Source: Limnospira fusiformis SAG 85.79
Lineage (GTDB): Bacteria > Cyanobacteriota > Cyanobacteriia > Cyanobacteriales > Microcoleaceae
Reading direction: 5' to 3'
DNA length: 64,000 nt
NCBI RefSeq assembly: GCF_012516315.1
Contig: NZ_CP051185.1
Coordinates: 124,001 to 188,000 of the forward strand
Below the pieces are notes generated by a model, which saw nothing but the letters and a program-made list of their open reading frames with translations, did not search any database and was not told the origin of the DNA. A program made the position numbers and the translations under genes. The first letter of the stretch is position 1; every line of letters starts with the position of its first letter. Below are positions 38,258-46,165 of this stretch, in pieces.

Positions 38258-38668
38258 ATGAACAACATACCTCGCATTATTACCCAGTCAGATTTGAGGG
38301 GACGCGGTTTGTCTGATTATATGGTCAGGCAAATTGTTAAAGACTTATCCTTTTCAAGAGCAAAAAGAGGTCTTCGACTTTATGAAGCCTCAGATGTGAT
38401 TTCGGCTGTCAAAATCAAGCTTGCCAATCCAAGAACTCGCTCAACGACTTGTGAGAAGCTTCAGCAAGTGCTTTCTTGGTTAGAGGGTGAGTCAAATGTA
38501 ATTAAGGTTGATTTCTTAAAGAATTTATCACTTAAAGAACGGGCTAAAACTCTCAAATCCCGCATAGAAGCTGCTGATATCAGCATGGAAGCTGGCATTT
38601 TGAAGGAGTATGAAGAAGTTCAAAAAAAAGTTGAGGCTGCCCTTGCAGGATCTAAACTCATGCGATGA
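38258..38668 (+). CDS. Possible MerR/excisionase-like HTH protein
   Basis: 136 residues. ITQSDLRGRGLSDYMVRQIV...RGLRLYEASDVISAVKIKL follows the pattern of a winged-helix MerR/Xis domain (helix, wing, then a helical rest). The C-terminal half is charged helix (LSLKERAKTLKSRIEAADIS). Last gene of the cluster. It may regulate the shared promoters at 37082 and 39307; this is an inference. Confidence 0.55.
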   Translation: MNNIPRIITQSDLRGRGLSDYMVRQIVKDLSFSRAKRGLRLYEASDVISAVKIKLANPRTRSTTCEKLQQVLSWLEGESNVIKVDFLKNLSLKERAKTLKSRIEAADISMEAGILKEYEEVQKKVEAALAGSKLMR

Positions 38669-38765
38669 CGCAAGCTAACACTAGGTTGGTGCGGACGGTA
38701 CAGAGATCATCTGCGAGAGTTCAAGGTTAACTGCCGCCGCACAACTTCACCGTTACACCGATCGC

Positions 38766-39146
38766 CCAGGATGAGTTTTTTAATCAAGTTTTGCAGCAGG
38801 GGAAAAGTCCCCAAAGTCAGGGGCGACCGATTGCCGTTATTGGTGAACCGAGGTCAGGAAAAACCACACGGTTACAGACGATCGCCAATGGGATATTCGG
38901 GCTTGGGTTGACTTGGCACAATTTACCCAACCGACCCTAGTAGATTATCTGGAACAATGGCTGAAGTCGGCGAGAGTTGAAGGAGCGATCGCGGAGCGTG
39001 GCGGTAGCCGTATCGCCTTTTGTCGGGTGAATGTGTGGGAACCGGATAAAAATGCCTTTTCCGGGTTTGATGTATATCGGAATTTACCCTTTCAGTCGGA
39101 GCAGATGGAAACCTTGATCCGGGGATTGTTTGCCCAGAGTGATTAA
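38766..39146 (+). pseudogene. STAND NTPase gene fragment, second decayed copy
   Basis: Homologous to 35446-35927: it keeps the DEFFNQVLQQGKSPQSQG segment, the P-loop with one change (GEPRSGKTTRLQ, Gly to Arg), WVDLAQFTQPTLVDYLEQWL and the NVWEPDKNAFSGFDVYRNLP end. The Walker B region is gone: between two GCGATCG sites about 130 bases are replaced by GGAGCGTGGCGGTAGCCGTA TCGCC (38993-39017). Confidence 0.85.
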
Positions 39147-39306
39147 AAACAGTAACTCCTGGTAGTAAAGGCTTGTAGCTTTTTGAGGCTAAGGTGCATA
39201 TCCCCTTGATTCTGTATAACATCCACCTTTAAAAAAGGCTGAACCCCTTGCCATTTAAGGAATTGGGCGAGTAATGAAGTTTTGTGTATGCTAGATCTAG
39301 AAATTT

Positions 39307-39335
39307 TTGACACCTCGATATTTATGTGCTAAAAT
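39307..39335 (+). promoter_or_regulatory. Strong sigma-70-type promoter, copy 2 of a duplicated promoter-leader
   Basis: TTGACA (39307-39312), 17 bases, TAAAAT (39330-39335). The spacer CCTCGATATTTATGTGC differs by one base from that of the promoter at 37082, and GTTTTGTxTATGCTAGATxTAG precedes both. It drives the dynamin-like gene after a ~270-base leader. Confidence 0.8.
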
Positions 39336-39513
39336 CCCAGCACAGCTTAGTTATGGAGGGTTCAGCTTCCTAAAGTCTTAGGTATGTTAGGCTGCTAATC
39401 GCCGCCTAATTAATAATGGTTATGTCGCCAGCCCTCGGTGGAGTCGTGGCTAAATGCTGTCGGTTTTGCAGCCAGGTTAAGTTAGACCAGTTGGCAGAGA
39501 GTTACACAAGATC

Positions 39514-39579
39514 TTGAGCAAGGATGAATTAACCCAAATGCCTAAAGATATGGTGATCATACAAACTATATTTCTCTAG
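39514..39579 (+). other. Leftover or leader ORF in front of the dynamin gene
   Basis: A 21-residue frame starting TTGAGCAAGGATGAATTAAC, which matches the first eight codons of the HNH-like gene at 37357, then diverges and stops. It shows that the duplication covered promoter, leader and gene start, and that the gene body was replaced. Translation is not shown. Confidence 0.5.
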
Positions 39580-39607
39580 TTAAGTCAATTGATTCTAATA
39601 ACCCATC

Positions 39608-42016
39608 ATGAGTACAGATTTTCTACAACCAAATCTTGAGGACTTGCAACAAGACGTAATAAGTCTACTTAAGAAAATCGAAGAGTTAATGTATCGTGCC
39701 AGTAATCTGTTGATTTCTGACCCTTCAGGTAAGAAGTATGCCGGGTTTCAAAAAGAAGTTGTAGATGCCAAAAAGAATGTAGAAGATCTTGAGTTAGTCA
39801 TGGCGATCGTTGCTCCTATGAAGGCGGGGAAGTCTACGATTATCAACGCGATTGTTGGACAAGATATATTACCTAGTCGGGCATCAGCCATGACTACGTT
39901 ACCCACGGAAATTATTCTTCGTTCTGATCAAGCACAGCCAGTTTTAGAGCTGAAGCCAAATACTATTTCATGTTTAAAGAGGACTCTTTCAACTCTACAG
40001 CAGAAAATTCAAACAAACGGTCTAAATCAGGCAGTTACCAAAATGGCAAAGTATCCCCATTTAACTTCACTGATTCCGAAAATTCAAGATGGCTTCTCGA
40101 TTCAGTCTGAGATAGGGGGGTTAGAAGGCATCAAACAAACATTAACGGATTTGAATGACATCGTTCGCGTTTGTACAGTTCTTGAGCCGTTGATAGATCC
40201 ATTAAATCAAGAATATTTTGACGTTCCCTGCATCTATACTCCTTTCTGGAAAGCCACAGATGCTGGTCAATCTAAATTCTTAGGAAATCTCGTTATTGTT
40301 GATACTCCCGGACCTAATGAAGCCGGAGAAAACCTGAGATTGTCTGCGGTTGTAGCAGAGCAATTACGCCGAAGTTCAATGGTTCTAATTGTCCTTGACT
40401 TTACACAGTTAAATAACAAAGCAGCAGAGGAAATTAAGCGCCAAGTTGAACCGGTTGTTCGATTGTTAGGGAAAGAGAATTTATATGTTCTTGTCAATAA
40501 GGTTGATCAAAGAACTGAAAAAGATCCGATGACATCTGAGAAGGTGAAGCAGTTTGTCATTGCTGATTTGGGATTGGGTGAATCAAGTGATGCAGGAAGG
40601 GTGTTTGAGGTAGCCGCCAGATGGGCTTTTTGTGCGGCGAGTTTCCTTTCGGAAATGCAACATCACCCTAATATTAAAAAAGAGGAGATGAAAACTGCAA
40701 GAGCTTTAGCAGAGCAAGTTTTTGGGATTGATTGGGAAGAGGAACTTGAAGATTGTTCATTGGAACAATTGCAAAAAAAGGCTCAGAGATTATGGAAGAA
40801 GTCCGGTTTTGAGCCCTTCTTGGAGAACGCCATCAATGTTCTCATGGAAAGTGCTGCTCCCAGATGTATCAAATCTGCACTTAATCTTAGCCGTCAACGT
40901 TTAGAAGAATTGAGAGATGACGTTATACTAAGAAGTAGTGCCATTGCTAAAGACGAAGAGAAACTCAGGTTAGAAGTGGCAGCGTTGGAGCAAGATCTTG
41001 AACATCTTGAACTGAGTCGTAAGCGACTTAAAGAAGTTGATAATATCAAGAATCATCTTCAAAAAAATCTTGAAGACTTACTTGGGAAATTAAAGGAAAC
41101 AGCAGCCATAAGTCTTGAAGATTACTTTGCCAAAGAAGACTATGAGCAAGCTAATTTAATCCAAAGGCTAGACATAGAAGCAAGAAAAATTTTTACGACT
41201 CCGCTGGGTAGCTTTGAACTATTTCCTAAATGGATTTCCCAAAGACTGAAAAACGCCGTAGAATTGAAGAGTTCTGGAATCTTGGAATTTAAGAGTGATG
41301 ATGAAGCAGAGGAATTTGCCAATGGAGCCGTTGCTTATGCCAAGCAACGAGCAGAGAGTCTTCTGGTCGCCGTTCGAGAGGAAACGATTCGCGAGGTTGA
41401 GAAAGCACGTTCAAAATTAATGAGTTTTTTGGAACAAGAAACAAACCCCATTATTGAAAGAGCACGTACCCGTCTTAATAAATCTTTTGATATCACCCTT
41501 TCTCTACCCCCTCCTGTTGTAGATACATCTGACCATATATCTGTTAATAGACCTCCCATTAGAAGCCAAACCAAAACCATAGGTCAGGGATATGAAGAAG
41601 TAACAGTTAACAAAAGAGTGTGGTGGCATTGGCTTTGGATAATACCAATCGATCTTACAGAAAAACGAAAGCGTCCTGACAAGAATGTAGATTATTATAC
41701 GGTTTCACTAAATGAGTTGATTCCTGAAATCAATTATTCAATGGAAGCGAGTATTACTGCTCTTGAAGAAAGTTTGAATAAGTATCTTGATGATGATTTC
41801 CAACAGCGGGTTGATCAATTTTTTGCCTCTTTGGATGCCTATTTAAGTAACTACAGGGATAGCTTAAAGCAGGCTCAGGAAGATCAGCAACTTGCTGCTG
41901 AGGAGAAGAAAACGCTTATCAGTGGGTTGAACTCAATTGTCCCAGAGGCAACTGCACAAATAAAAAAGTGTAGAACTTATGCTGAGTCTGCCAATTCATT
42001 ACTCCTAAGACAGTGA
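39608..42016 (+). CDS. Dynamin-like large GTPase
   Basis: 802 residues. GTPase motifs: P-loop APMKAGKSTIIN (~69-80), a conserved switch Thr in SAMTTLPTEI, VDTPGPNEAG (~231-240) and VNKVD (~296-300). The rest is mainly helical with long coiled coils (for example LEQDLEHLELSRKRLKEVDN) and a basic, aromatic stretch (VNKRVWWHWLWIIPIDLTEK) that could touch membrane. Bacterial dynamin-like proteins remodel membranes, and some act in phage resistance. Here the gene stands alone with its own strong promoter, inside a defence-rich region. Membrane-protective or defence function is inferred. Confidence 0.85.
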   Translation: MSTDFLQPNLEDLQQDVISLLKKIEELMYRASNLLISDPSGKKYAGFQKEVVDAKKNVEDLELVMAIVAPMKAGKSTIINAIVGQDILPSRASAMTTLPTEIILRSDQAQPVLELKPNTISCLKRTLSTLQQKIQTNGLNQAVTKMAKYPHLTSLIPKIQDGFSIQSEIGGLEGIKQTLTDLNDIVRVCTVLEPLIDPLNQEYFDVPCIYTPFWKATDAGQSKFLGNLVIVDTPGPNEAGENLRLSAVVAEQLRRSSMVLIVLDFTQLNNKAAEEIKRQVEPVVRLLGKENLYVLVNKVDQRTEKDPMTSEKVKQFVIADLGLGESSDAGRVFEVAARWAFCAASFLSEMQHHPNIKKEEMKTARALAEQVFGIDWEEELEDCSLEQLQKKAQRLWKKSGFEPFLENAINVLMESAAPRCIKSALNLSRQRLEELRDDVILRSSAIAKDEEKLRLEVAALEQDLEHLELSRKRLKEVDNIKNHLQKNLEDLLGKLKETAAISLEDYFAKEDYEQANLIQRLDIEARKIFTTPLGSFELFPKWISQRLKNAVELKSSGILEFKSDDEAEEFANGAVAYAKQRAESLLVAVREETIREVEKARSKLMSFLEQETNPIIERARTRLNKSFDITLSLPPPVVDTSDHISVNRPPIRSQTKTIGQGYEEVTVNKRVWWHWLWIIPIDLTEKRKRPDKNVDYYTVSLNELIPEINYSMEASITALEESLNKYLDDDFQQRVDQFFASLDAYLSNYRDSLKQAQEDQQLAAEEKKTLISGLNSIVPEATAQIKKCRTYAESANSLLLRQ

Positions 42017-42226
42017 GGAGCAAACCATCTCGAGGAACTCAAAAAACTAGAGCGTTGAGTTCCTATAGTTAGCGATAAAGCACTGCTCAACTTAGTGAAT
42101 GGAATTCCCATAAATGGTGACCTTGTACGATTCACAATGTGAAATTAAAAGTGAGTCTCACATATAAACAGTACCGATTGGGAACAAAGCGAATGGGAGT
42201 CGTAGCGATCGCATTTCGATGTTTTT

Positions 42227-42400
42227 TGGGTTAATCTTGACCCCACAATTGGCAGTGAAATTCAGAAAAAACGACCCTGTGTGATGATCTCACCGGATGA
42301 AATGAACCTTTATATTGCCACGGTGATTATTGCACCAATGACGACAAAAGGGAAAGCCTACCCGACGGGAATTTCCTGCCAGTTTCAGGGTACAGTTTGA
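42227..42400 (+). pseudogene. MazF/PemK toxin remnant
   Basis: In the frame WVNLDPTIGSEIQKKRPCVM and IATVIIAPMTTKGKAYPTGI it is a clear MazF (mRNA interferase) core lacking both the start and the C-terminal third; it stops after FQGTV. No mazE is present upstream. Confidence 0.8.
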
Positions 42401-42437
42401 TCACACCTTGCCATTATTGATATTGTAGGAGTGATTT

Positions 42438-42530
42438 GTGAAAGCCCGTGACTTGCTCAAGCCAGGTGAAAAGGTAGTTGTTATTTTTACAGCCGAAGGT
42501 CGCCAAAACCCAATTCGGTATCTTCCTTGA
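42438..42530 (+). other. Short coding-like fragment
   Basis: A 30-codon GTG frame, KARDLLKPGEKVVVIFTAEG, then RQNPIRYLP. It is coding-like in composition, lies between the mazF remnant and a STAND fragment, and may be a piece of another small gene. Function unknown. Confidence 0.3.
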
Positions 42531-42540
42531 TGTAGCTTTA

Positions 42541-42747
42541 ATTCTGGAAAACTGGCTGAAGTCGGCGAGAGTTGAAGGAGCGATCGCGGAGCGTGGCGGT
42601 AGCCGTATCGCCTTTTGTCGGGTGAATGTGTGGGAAGCGGATAAAAATGCCTTTTCCGGGTTTGATGTATATCGGAATTTACCCTTTCAGTCGGAGCAGA
42701 TGGAAACCTTGATCCGGGGATTGTTTGCCCAGAGTGAATTAAAATAA
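42541..42747 (+). pseudogene. STAND NTPase gene fragment, third decayed copy
   Basis: ILENWLKSARVEGAIAERGG to MFAQSELK-like end, nearly identical in DNA to 38954-39146, including the same replaced segment (42588-42612). It has no P-loop. The shared lesion shows that this copy and the one at 38.8 kb derive from each other after the deletion. Confidence 0.85.
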
Positions 42748-42770
42748 GAAAAACCAAACCTTTTACCCTG

Positions 42771-43049
42771 ATGCTAGTTCATCCTTCCCTCCCTCCCCTC
42801 CATCATCTCCCTGATTCGTTACCCCTAGATGGGGCGGTGCGAATTGAGTTGGAATCCGGTGTCCCAATTTTTCGGGCATCGGCAACCGTGCAGAATCGGA
42901 TTGTCATGTTGTTGGAAAAACAGCAACTTGAAGCCTTAACTGAGTTAGAAGAACAGGAGTTAGATGCCTATGAGGAAATTGATGATTATTTAAGTTTTGT
43001 CAATCGCACGATTCGGAATTTGGCAGTTGCGCCTAATTCCCAAGGTTAA
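42771..43049 (+). CDS. Small hypothetical protein upstream of the HNH gene
   Basis: 92 residues: Leu/Pro/His-rich start, DGAVRIELESGVPIFRASAT, then a helical acidic end (EALTELEEQELDAYEEIDDY). It precedes the HNH gene by 5 bases and is likely co-transcribed; similar small acidic proteins accompany cyanobacterial HNH genes. Function unknown. Confidence 0.6.
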   Translation: MLVHPSLPPLHHLPDSLPLDGAVRIELESGVPIFRASATVQNRIVMLLEKQQLEALTELEEQELDAYEEIDDYLSFVNRTIRNLAVAPNSQG

Positions 43050-43054
43050 ATAAA

Positions 43055-43696
43055 ATGGATCGTCCCTGGATTTCTGAACAGATACAAGCAACGGTTAGGC
43101 AACGCGCCAAAGGACTTTGTGAATATTGTCATGCTTCGGAACAGTGGCAATATGTACAATTTACCATCGATCACATTATTCCTTTAGCAGAAAGGGGGTC
43201 TAGCGATCTTAATAATTTGGCTCTGGCCTGTTTTCACTGCAATCGTCGGAAAGGACGCTATCAAGAGGCTATTGATCCAGAATCGGAGCAAAAGGTCGCT
43301 TTGTTTCATCCCAGACAGGATCGGTGGCTGGATCATTTTCGCTGGTCTGACGATTGTCTAAGGATTATGGGCATTACTCCCACTGGACGAGCAACGGTGG
43401 CAGCACTAGCCCTTAATCGGGAACGCATCCTGGCTATTCGAGCCGCCGATTACGAAATTGGGCGACACCCACCCTTGGACGATAGAGAGTTGGTTTTGTT
43501 GTATTGGCAAATTGGGCGGGAAATTTTAGCACGGCAGGCTCAGGAGGGCTGGGGCGCAAAGGTGATTACTCCCCTTCTTGCCCGGTATCAGCAGGAGTTA
43601 CCGCAGGAGTTGCGGGCGGTTTTGCCCAGTGTGGCGCAGTTGGAGATGGCGTTAAATGAAATTACAGAAGTTGGCGGAGGGGCGAATGATCAGTGA
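43055..43696 (+). CDS. HNH endonuclease fused to the start of a DUF1016 (YhcG-like) domain
   Basis: 213 residues. The N-terminal HNH fold is clear: CEYCHASEQWQYVQFTIDHI, PLAERGSSDLNNLALACFHC, NRRKG. The family normally ends near residue ~140 (IRAADYEIGRHPP). Here it continues with DDRELVLLYWQIGREILARQ and AQEGWGAKVI, which is the N-terminal helix pair of DUF1016 (PDDEXK nuclease YhcG), and then diverges again. So it is a chimera, probably from a deletion; the HNH part may still work. Its end overlaps the MNT gene start by 11 bases. Confidence 0.8.
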   Translation: MDRPWISEQIQATVRQRAKGLCEYCHASEQWQYVQFTIDHIIPLAERGSSDLNNLALACFHCNRRKGRYQEAIDPESEQKVALFHPRQDRWLDHFRWSDDCLRIMGITPTGRATVAALALNRERILAIRAADYEIGRHPPLDDRELVLLYWQIGREILARQAQEGWGAKVITPLLARYQQELPQELRAVLPSVAQLEMALNEITEVGGGANDQ

Positions 43697-44000
43697 CCTA
43701 AAAGAAAAACCCAATCTTAATTTACTACGACAAAAACGTGAGGACATTCTCGCTATTGCTCAAAAACACGGAGCAAAGAATGTAAGGATTTTTGGCTCTG
43801 TGGCGCGAGGTGAGGCTGATGAGGATAGTGATATTGATTTCTTGATTGACTACGACCTAGAAAAAATTACCCCTTGGTTTCCTGCGGGTTTATTGCTCGA
43901 TTTGGAGAATTTACTCCAGCGTAAGGTGGATGTGGCTACGGTGGATATGCTGAAAGCCCGCATTAAGGATCGAGTTTTAAGTGAGGCGATCGCTTTATGA
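43686..44000 (+). CDS. mntA: MNT-type nucleotidyltransferase antitoxin (MntA-like)
   Basis: 104 residues from ATG 43686. NVRIFGSVARGEADEDSDID holds the nucleotidyltransferase signature GSxxRG...DxD. This is a minimal nucleotidyltransferase; in MNT-HEPN modules it inactivates the HEPN toxin by adding AMP groups to it. It overlaps the HEPN gene by 4 bases (ATGA). Confidence 0.88.
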   Translation: MISDLKEKPNLNLLRQKREDILAIAQKHGAKNVRIFGSVARGEADEDSDIDFLIDYDLEKITPWFPAGLLLDLENLLQRKVDVATVDMLKARIKDRVLSEAIAL

Positions 44001-44347
44001 GAAAACCAGAGGAGCGCTTACAGGATATTTTAGATGCTATTGAGGCGATCGAGCGATATGTAAGCCAAGGGAGGAGTGCTTTTGAGGATCAAGAATTAGT
44101 TCAAGTTTGGATTGTTCATCATTTACAAATTATTGGAGAAGCAGCCAATGATATACCGCATGAGTTAACTGCTCTGTATCCACAAGTTCCTTGGGTACAA
44201 ATTATTGCATTCAGAAATATTATTGTTCATGAGTATTTACGCTTGTCTTTGAATTTGGTTTGGTCAATTGTTGTTAATGATTTACCGAGGCTGAAAGTTC
44301 AGGTTATTCAAATATTGTCAGAAGTTGGTGAAGGGGGCGATCACTGA
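43997..44347 (+). CDS. hepT: HEPN-domain toxin (HepT-like, DUF86)
   Basis: 116 residues. The RNase motif Rx4-6H is visible as RNIIVHEY near residue 75, and VWIVHHLQIIGEAANDIPHE is the conserved second helix. Together with the overlapping MNT gene it forms a complete MNT-HEPN toxin-antitoxin pair, one of only two intact pairs in the region. Confidence 0.9.
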   Translation: MRKPEERLQDILDAIEAIERYVSQGRSAFEDQELVQVWIVHHLQIIGEAANDIPHELTALYPQVPWVQIIAFRNIIVHEYLRLSLNLVWSIVVNDLPRLKVQVIQILSEVGEGGDH

Positions 44348-44395
44348 GTGAATTAAAAGCACAAAATCTGTATTTTGACGCTAGGATGGCTCATG
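44344..44395 (+). repeat. Dispersed ~45-base repeat, copy 1 (others at 45327 and 45788)
   Basis: CTGAGTGAATxAAAAGCACAAAATCTGTAT-type block followed by TTGACGCTAGGAT. Copies start at about 44344, 45327 and 45788. The last two extend ~60 bases further through GGCGGGTCTAxGGTGGCGGG and TCTCxGGCTGTAAGTGTATT. Confidence 0.75.
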
Positions 44396-44465
44396 ATTTA
44401 GAGGAGGTAGATATTGTTGCAGATTTGGGAATGTTTGCATTTAGTTTATTGGTGGAGGGTTAATC

Positions 44466-44714
44466 ATGTTAAAAGCAGTAGAAGCCATTATTCAACCAGA
44501 CGGAACGATTCGCACTTTGGAGCCTTTGCGAGTTGAGGTGGCGACAAGGGCGATCGTGACGGTGCTTGCCCCTCTACCTACCAATGGGGCAGGGAACGGA
44601 GCCAAAATTCTGGCATTGTTACAATCACCTCGATTGGCAAACCGTCCTGTAGCTGACCCTTTGGAAGTGGCAAAACGGATTGAGAATTTACGCAATGACT
44701 GGGAGCGAGAATGA
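44466..44714 (+). CDS. Antitoxin-like small protein
   Basis: 82 residues: MLKAVEAIIQPDGTIRTLEP, LRVEVATRAIVTVLAPLP, then DPLEVAKRIENLRNDWERE. Beta-rich start with a helical tail, like antitoxins that precede PIN toxins. The following ~95 bases hold only a fragmentary frame, so the toxin appears lost. Confidence 0.6.
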   Translation: MLKAVEAIIQPDGTIRTLEPLRVEVATRAIVTVLAPLPTNGAGNGAKILALLQSPRLANRPVADPLEVAKRIENLRNDWERE

Positions 44715-44815
44715 AAGACGCATTCAGAAATTATGGCAGATTATGATGATTGAGATGAGGCGGATATTTTAGCGGCTCTGGGAATGTTTTAAATTAATAT
44801 ACAGAGGATGAAACC

Positions 44816-45046
44816 ATGTTTATGCAAGAACTAAAGCTCGAACTAGCGTTTGAATTTTCGCCAGATGAAGTGAAACTACTACTGGCAATCAAGCTTTATG
44901 AGGTGGGCAGGCTTTCGATTGGACAAGCGGCAAAGGTGGCGGGTTATTCCCAACGAGCATTTATGGAGATTTTGGGACATTATCATGTGCCTGTCTTGGC
45001 CTATTCTCCTGATGATTTAGCCGCAGAGGTTGACTTATTGTCATGA
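44816..45046 (+). CDS. UPF0175 family antitoxin-like protein
   Basis: 76 residues: FEFSPDEVKLLLAIKLYEVG, RLSIGQAAKVAGYSQRAFME and HYHVPVLAYSPDDLAAEVDL are the UPF0175 pattern (helix-turn-helix, usually partner of DUF3368 PIN-like toxins). Its stop overlaps the start of the DUF3368 remnant by 4 bases. Confidence 0.82.
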   Translation: MFMQELKLELAFEFSPDEVKLLLAIKLYEVGRLSIGQAAKVAGYSQRAFMEILGHYHVPVLAYSPDDLAAEVDLLS

Positions 45047-45330
45047 GTCAAAATCTGGGTCGATTGATTGTGGATGATCTGCAAGCTCGGAAAGTGGCTC
45101 AACGCTTGGGGGTGAAAATCACAGGAACTATGGGAATTTTAATTATAGCGAAGAACAGGGGAATGATTGATTCGGTTAAGGGGGTGATTGACTCTTTAGA
45201 ATCGGTTGGGTTTTATGTGAGCGAAGCTCTGAAAGCCCAAGCGTTGAAGTTGGCGGGTGATGATGAGTCGATGACTGGAACGGTTAACAGCACTGATTCA
45301 GGAGAAGTTGGTGGAGGGGGCGATCGCTGA
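45043..45330 (+). pseudogene. N-terminally truncated DUF3368 PIN-like toxin
   Basis: The frame starts with MSQNLGRLIVDDLQARKVAQ and continues RLGVKITGTMGILIIAKNRG, GVIDSLESVGFYVSEALK. In full DUF3368 proteins about 80 residues with the first PIN aspartates come before the IVDDLQARKVA segment; they are absent, so the toxin should be dead while its antitoxin is intact. Confidence 0.78.
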
Positions 45331-45391
45331 GTGAATGAAAAGCACAAAATCTGTATTTTGACGCTAGGATCGCTGGGGTGGCGGGTCTAGG

Positions 45392-45556
45392 GTGGCGGGT
45401 TCTCTCGCTGTAAGTGTATTTTATGATTTATTAAAGGTGGCGAGCGGCAATGCCGACGCTGTGCAAACGATGCCTAAAAAGATTGGGGAGTTAAAGGCTA
45501 TGCTTAGAAAAGCGGGTGCGGCACTCCAAATACTTAAAGATAAGGAGCAAGGTTAA
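45392..45556 (+). CDS. Short hypothetical protein coupled to a HicB-like gene
   Basis: 54 residues from GTG 45392: VAGSLAVSVFYDLLKVASGN, then ADAVQTMPKKIGELKAMLRK and a lysine-rich end. Its TAA overlaps the ATG of the next gene (TAATG), a classic coupling arrangement. Its first codons lie in the repeated block and reappear, broken, after 45850. Function unknown. Confidence 0.45.
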   Translation: MAGSLAVSVFYDLLKVASGNADAVQTMPKKIGELKAMLRKAGAALQILKDKEQG

Positions 45557-45792
45557 TGATCCCATCTAAATATCGCATCAATATCATCTGGTCTGAAGAA
45601 GATAATTGTTATCTGGTGGAACTGCCGGAGTTTGCCACGCCAATACAGCGCTATTTTACCCACGGGGACACCTACGAGGAGGCACTGACTAACGCCCAGG
45701 AGGTCTTGGAGTTGTTACTCGAAAGCTACAGGACAGAGGGAAAGGATCTACCAGAGCCGCAGGTGTTACAAGTTGCTGGGGGAATGGATTAG
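45556..45792 (+). CDS. HicB-like antitoxin (orphan)
   Basis: 78 residues: YRINIIWSEEDNCYLVELPE, FATPIQRYFTHGDTYEEALT, NAQEVLELLLES: HicB fold, with the Gly-Asp-Thr turn. No hicA on either side. Confidence 0.8.
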   Translation: MIPSKYRINIIWSEEDNCYLVELPEFATPIQRYFTHGDTYEEALTNAQEVLELLLESYRTEGKDLPEPQVLQVAGGMD

Positions 45793-45912
45793 CTGAATGA
45801 GTGGAAAGCACAAAGTCTATATCTTGACCCTAGGATCCCTTAGCTGGCGGGTCTAAGGTGGCGGGTTCTCTGGCTGTAAGTGTATTTTCTGATTGATTCA
45901 AGGAGGCGATCG

Positions 45913-46165
45913 ATGAGTGAGTGGAATATCGAACCTTTGGGAAAAATTGCTGTTATACAAACGGGTCGTCTTGACTCAAATGCTGCGGTGGATGGAGGAA
46001 TATATCCTTACTTCACTTGTTCACCTGTCACCCGTTCTATTAATGAATATAGCTTTGATGGTGATGCTGTTTTACTAGCATGCAACAATGCAAATGGGAT
46101 ATTTTCTGTAAAGCACTACAATGGCAAATTTAACGCATATCAAAGAACCTATGTAATGTTATGGT
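45913..46165 (+). pseudogene. N-terminal fragment of a type I restriction specificity subunit (HsdS)
   Basis: WNIEPLGKIAVIQTGRLDSN, YPYFTCSPVTRSINEYSFDG, AVLLACNNANGIFSVKHYNG and KFNAYQRTYV are the start of a target-recognition domain. At about 46160 it is cut by the 3' end of a group II intron lying on the minus strand. Text resembling a later HsdS piece (LEFPALLRFLQALGHINSYG) lies at 46900-46960. No hsdM or hsdR is in the window. Confidence 0.75.

Noticed and set aside
38664-38732. A 21-codon frame overlapping the end of the HTH gene
   Set aside because: Too short and without any sign of conservation.
45913-46165. Calling an active type I restriction system
   Set aside because: Only an N-terminal piece of the specificity subunit is present and hsdM/hsdR are absent.
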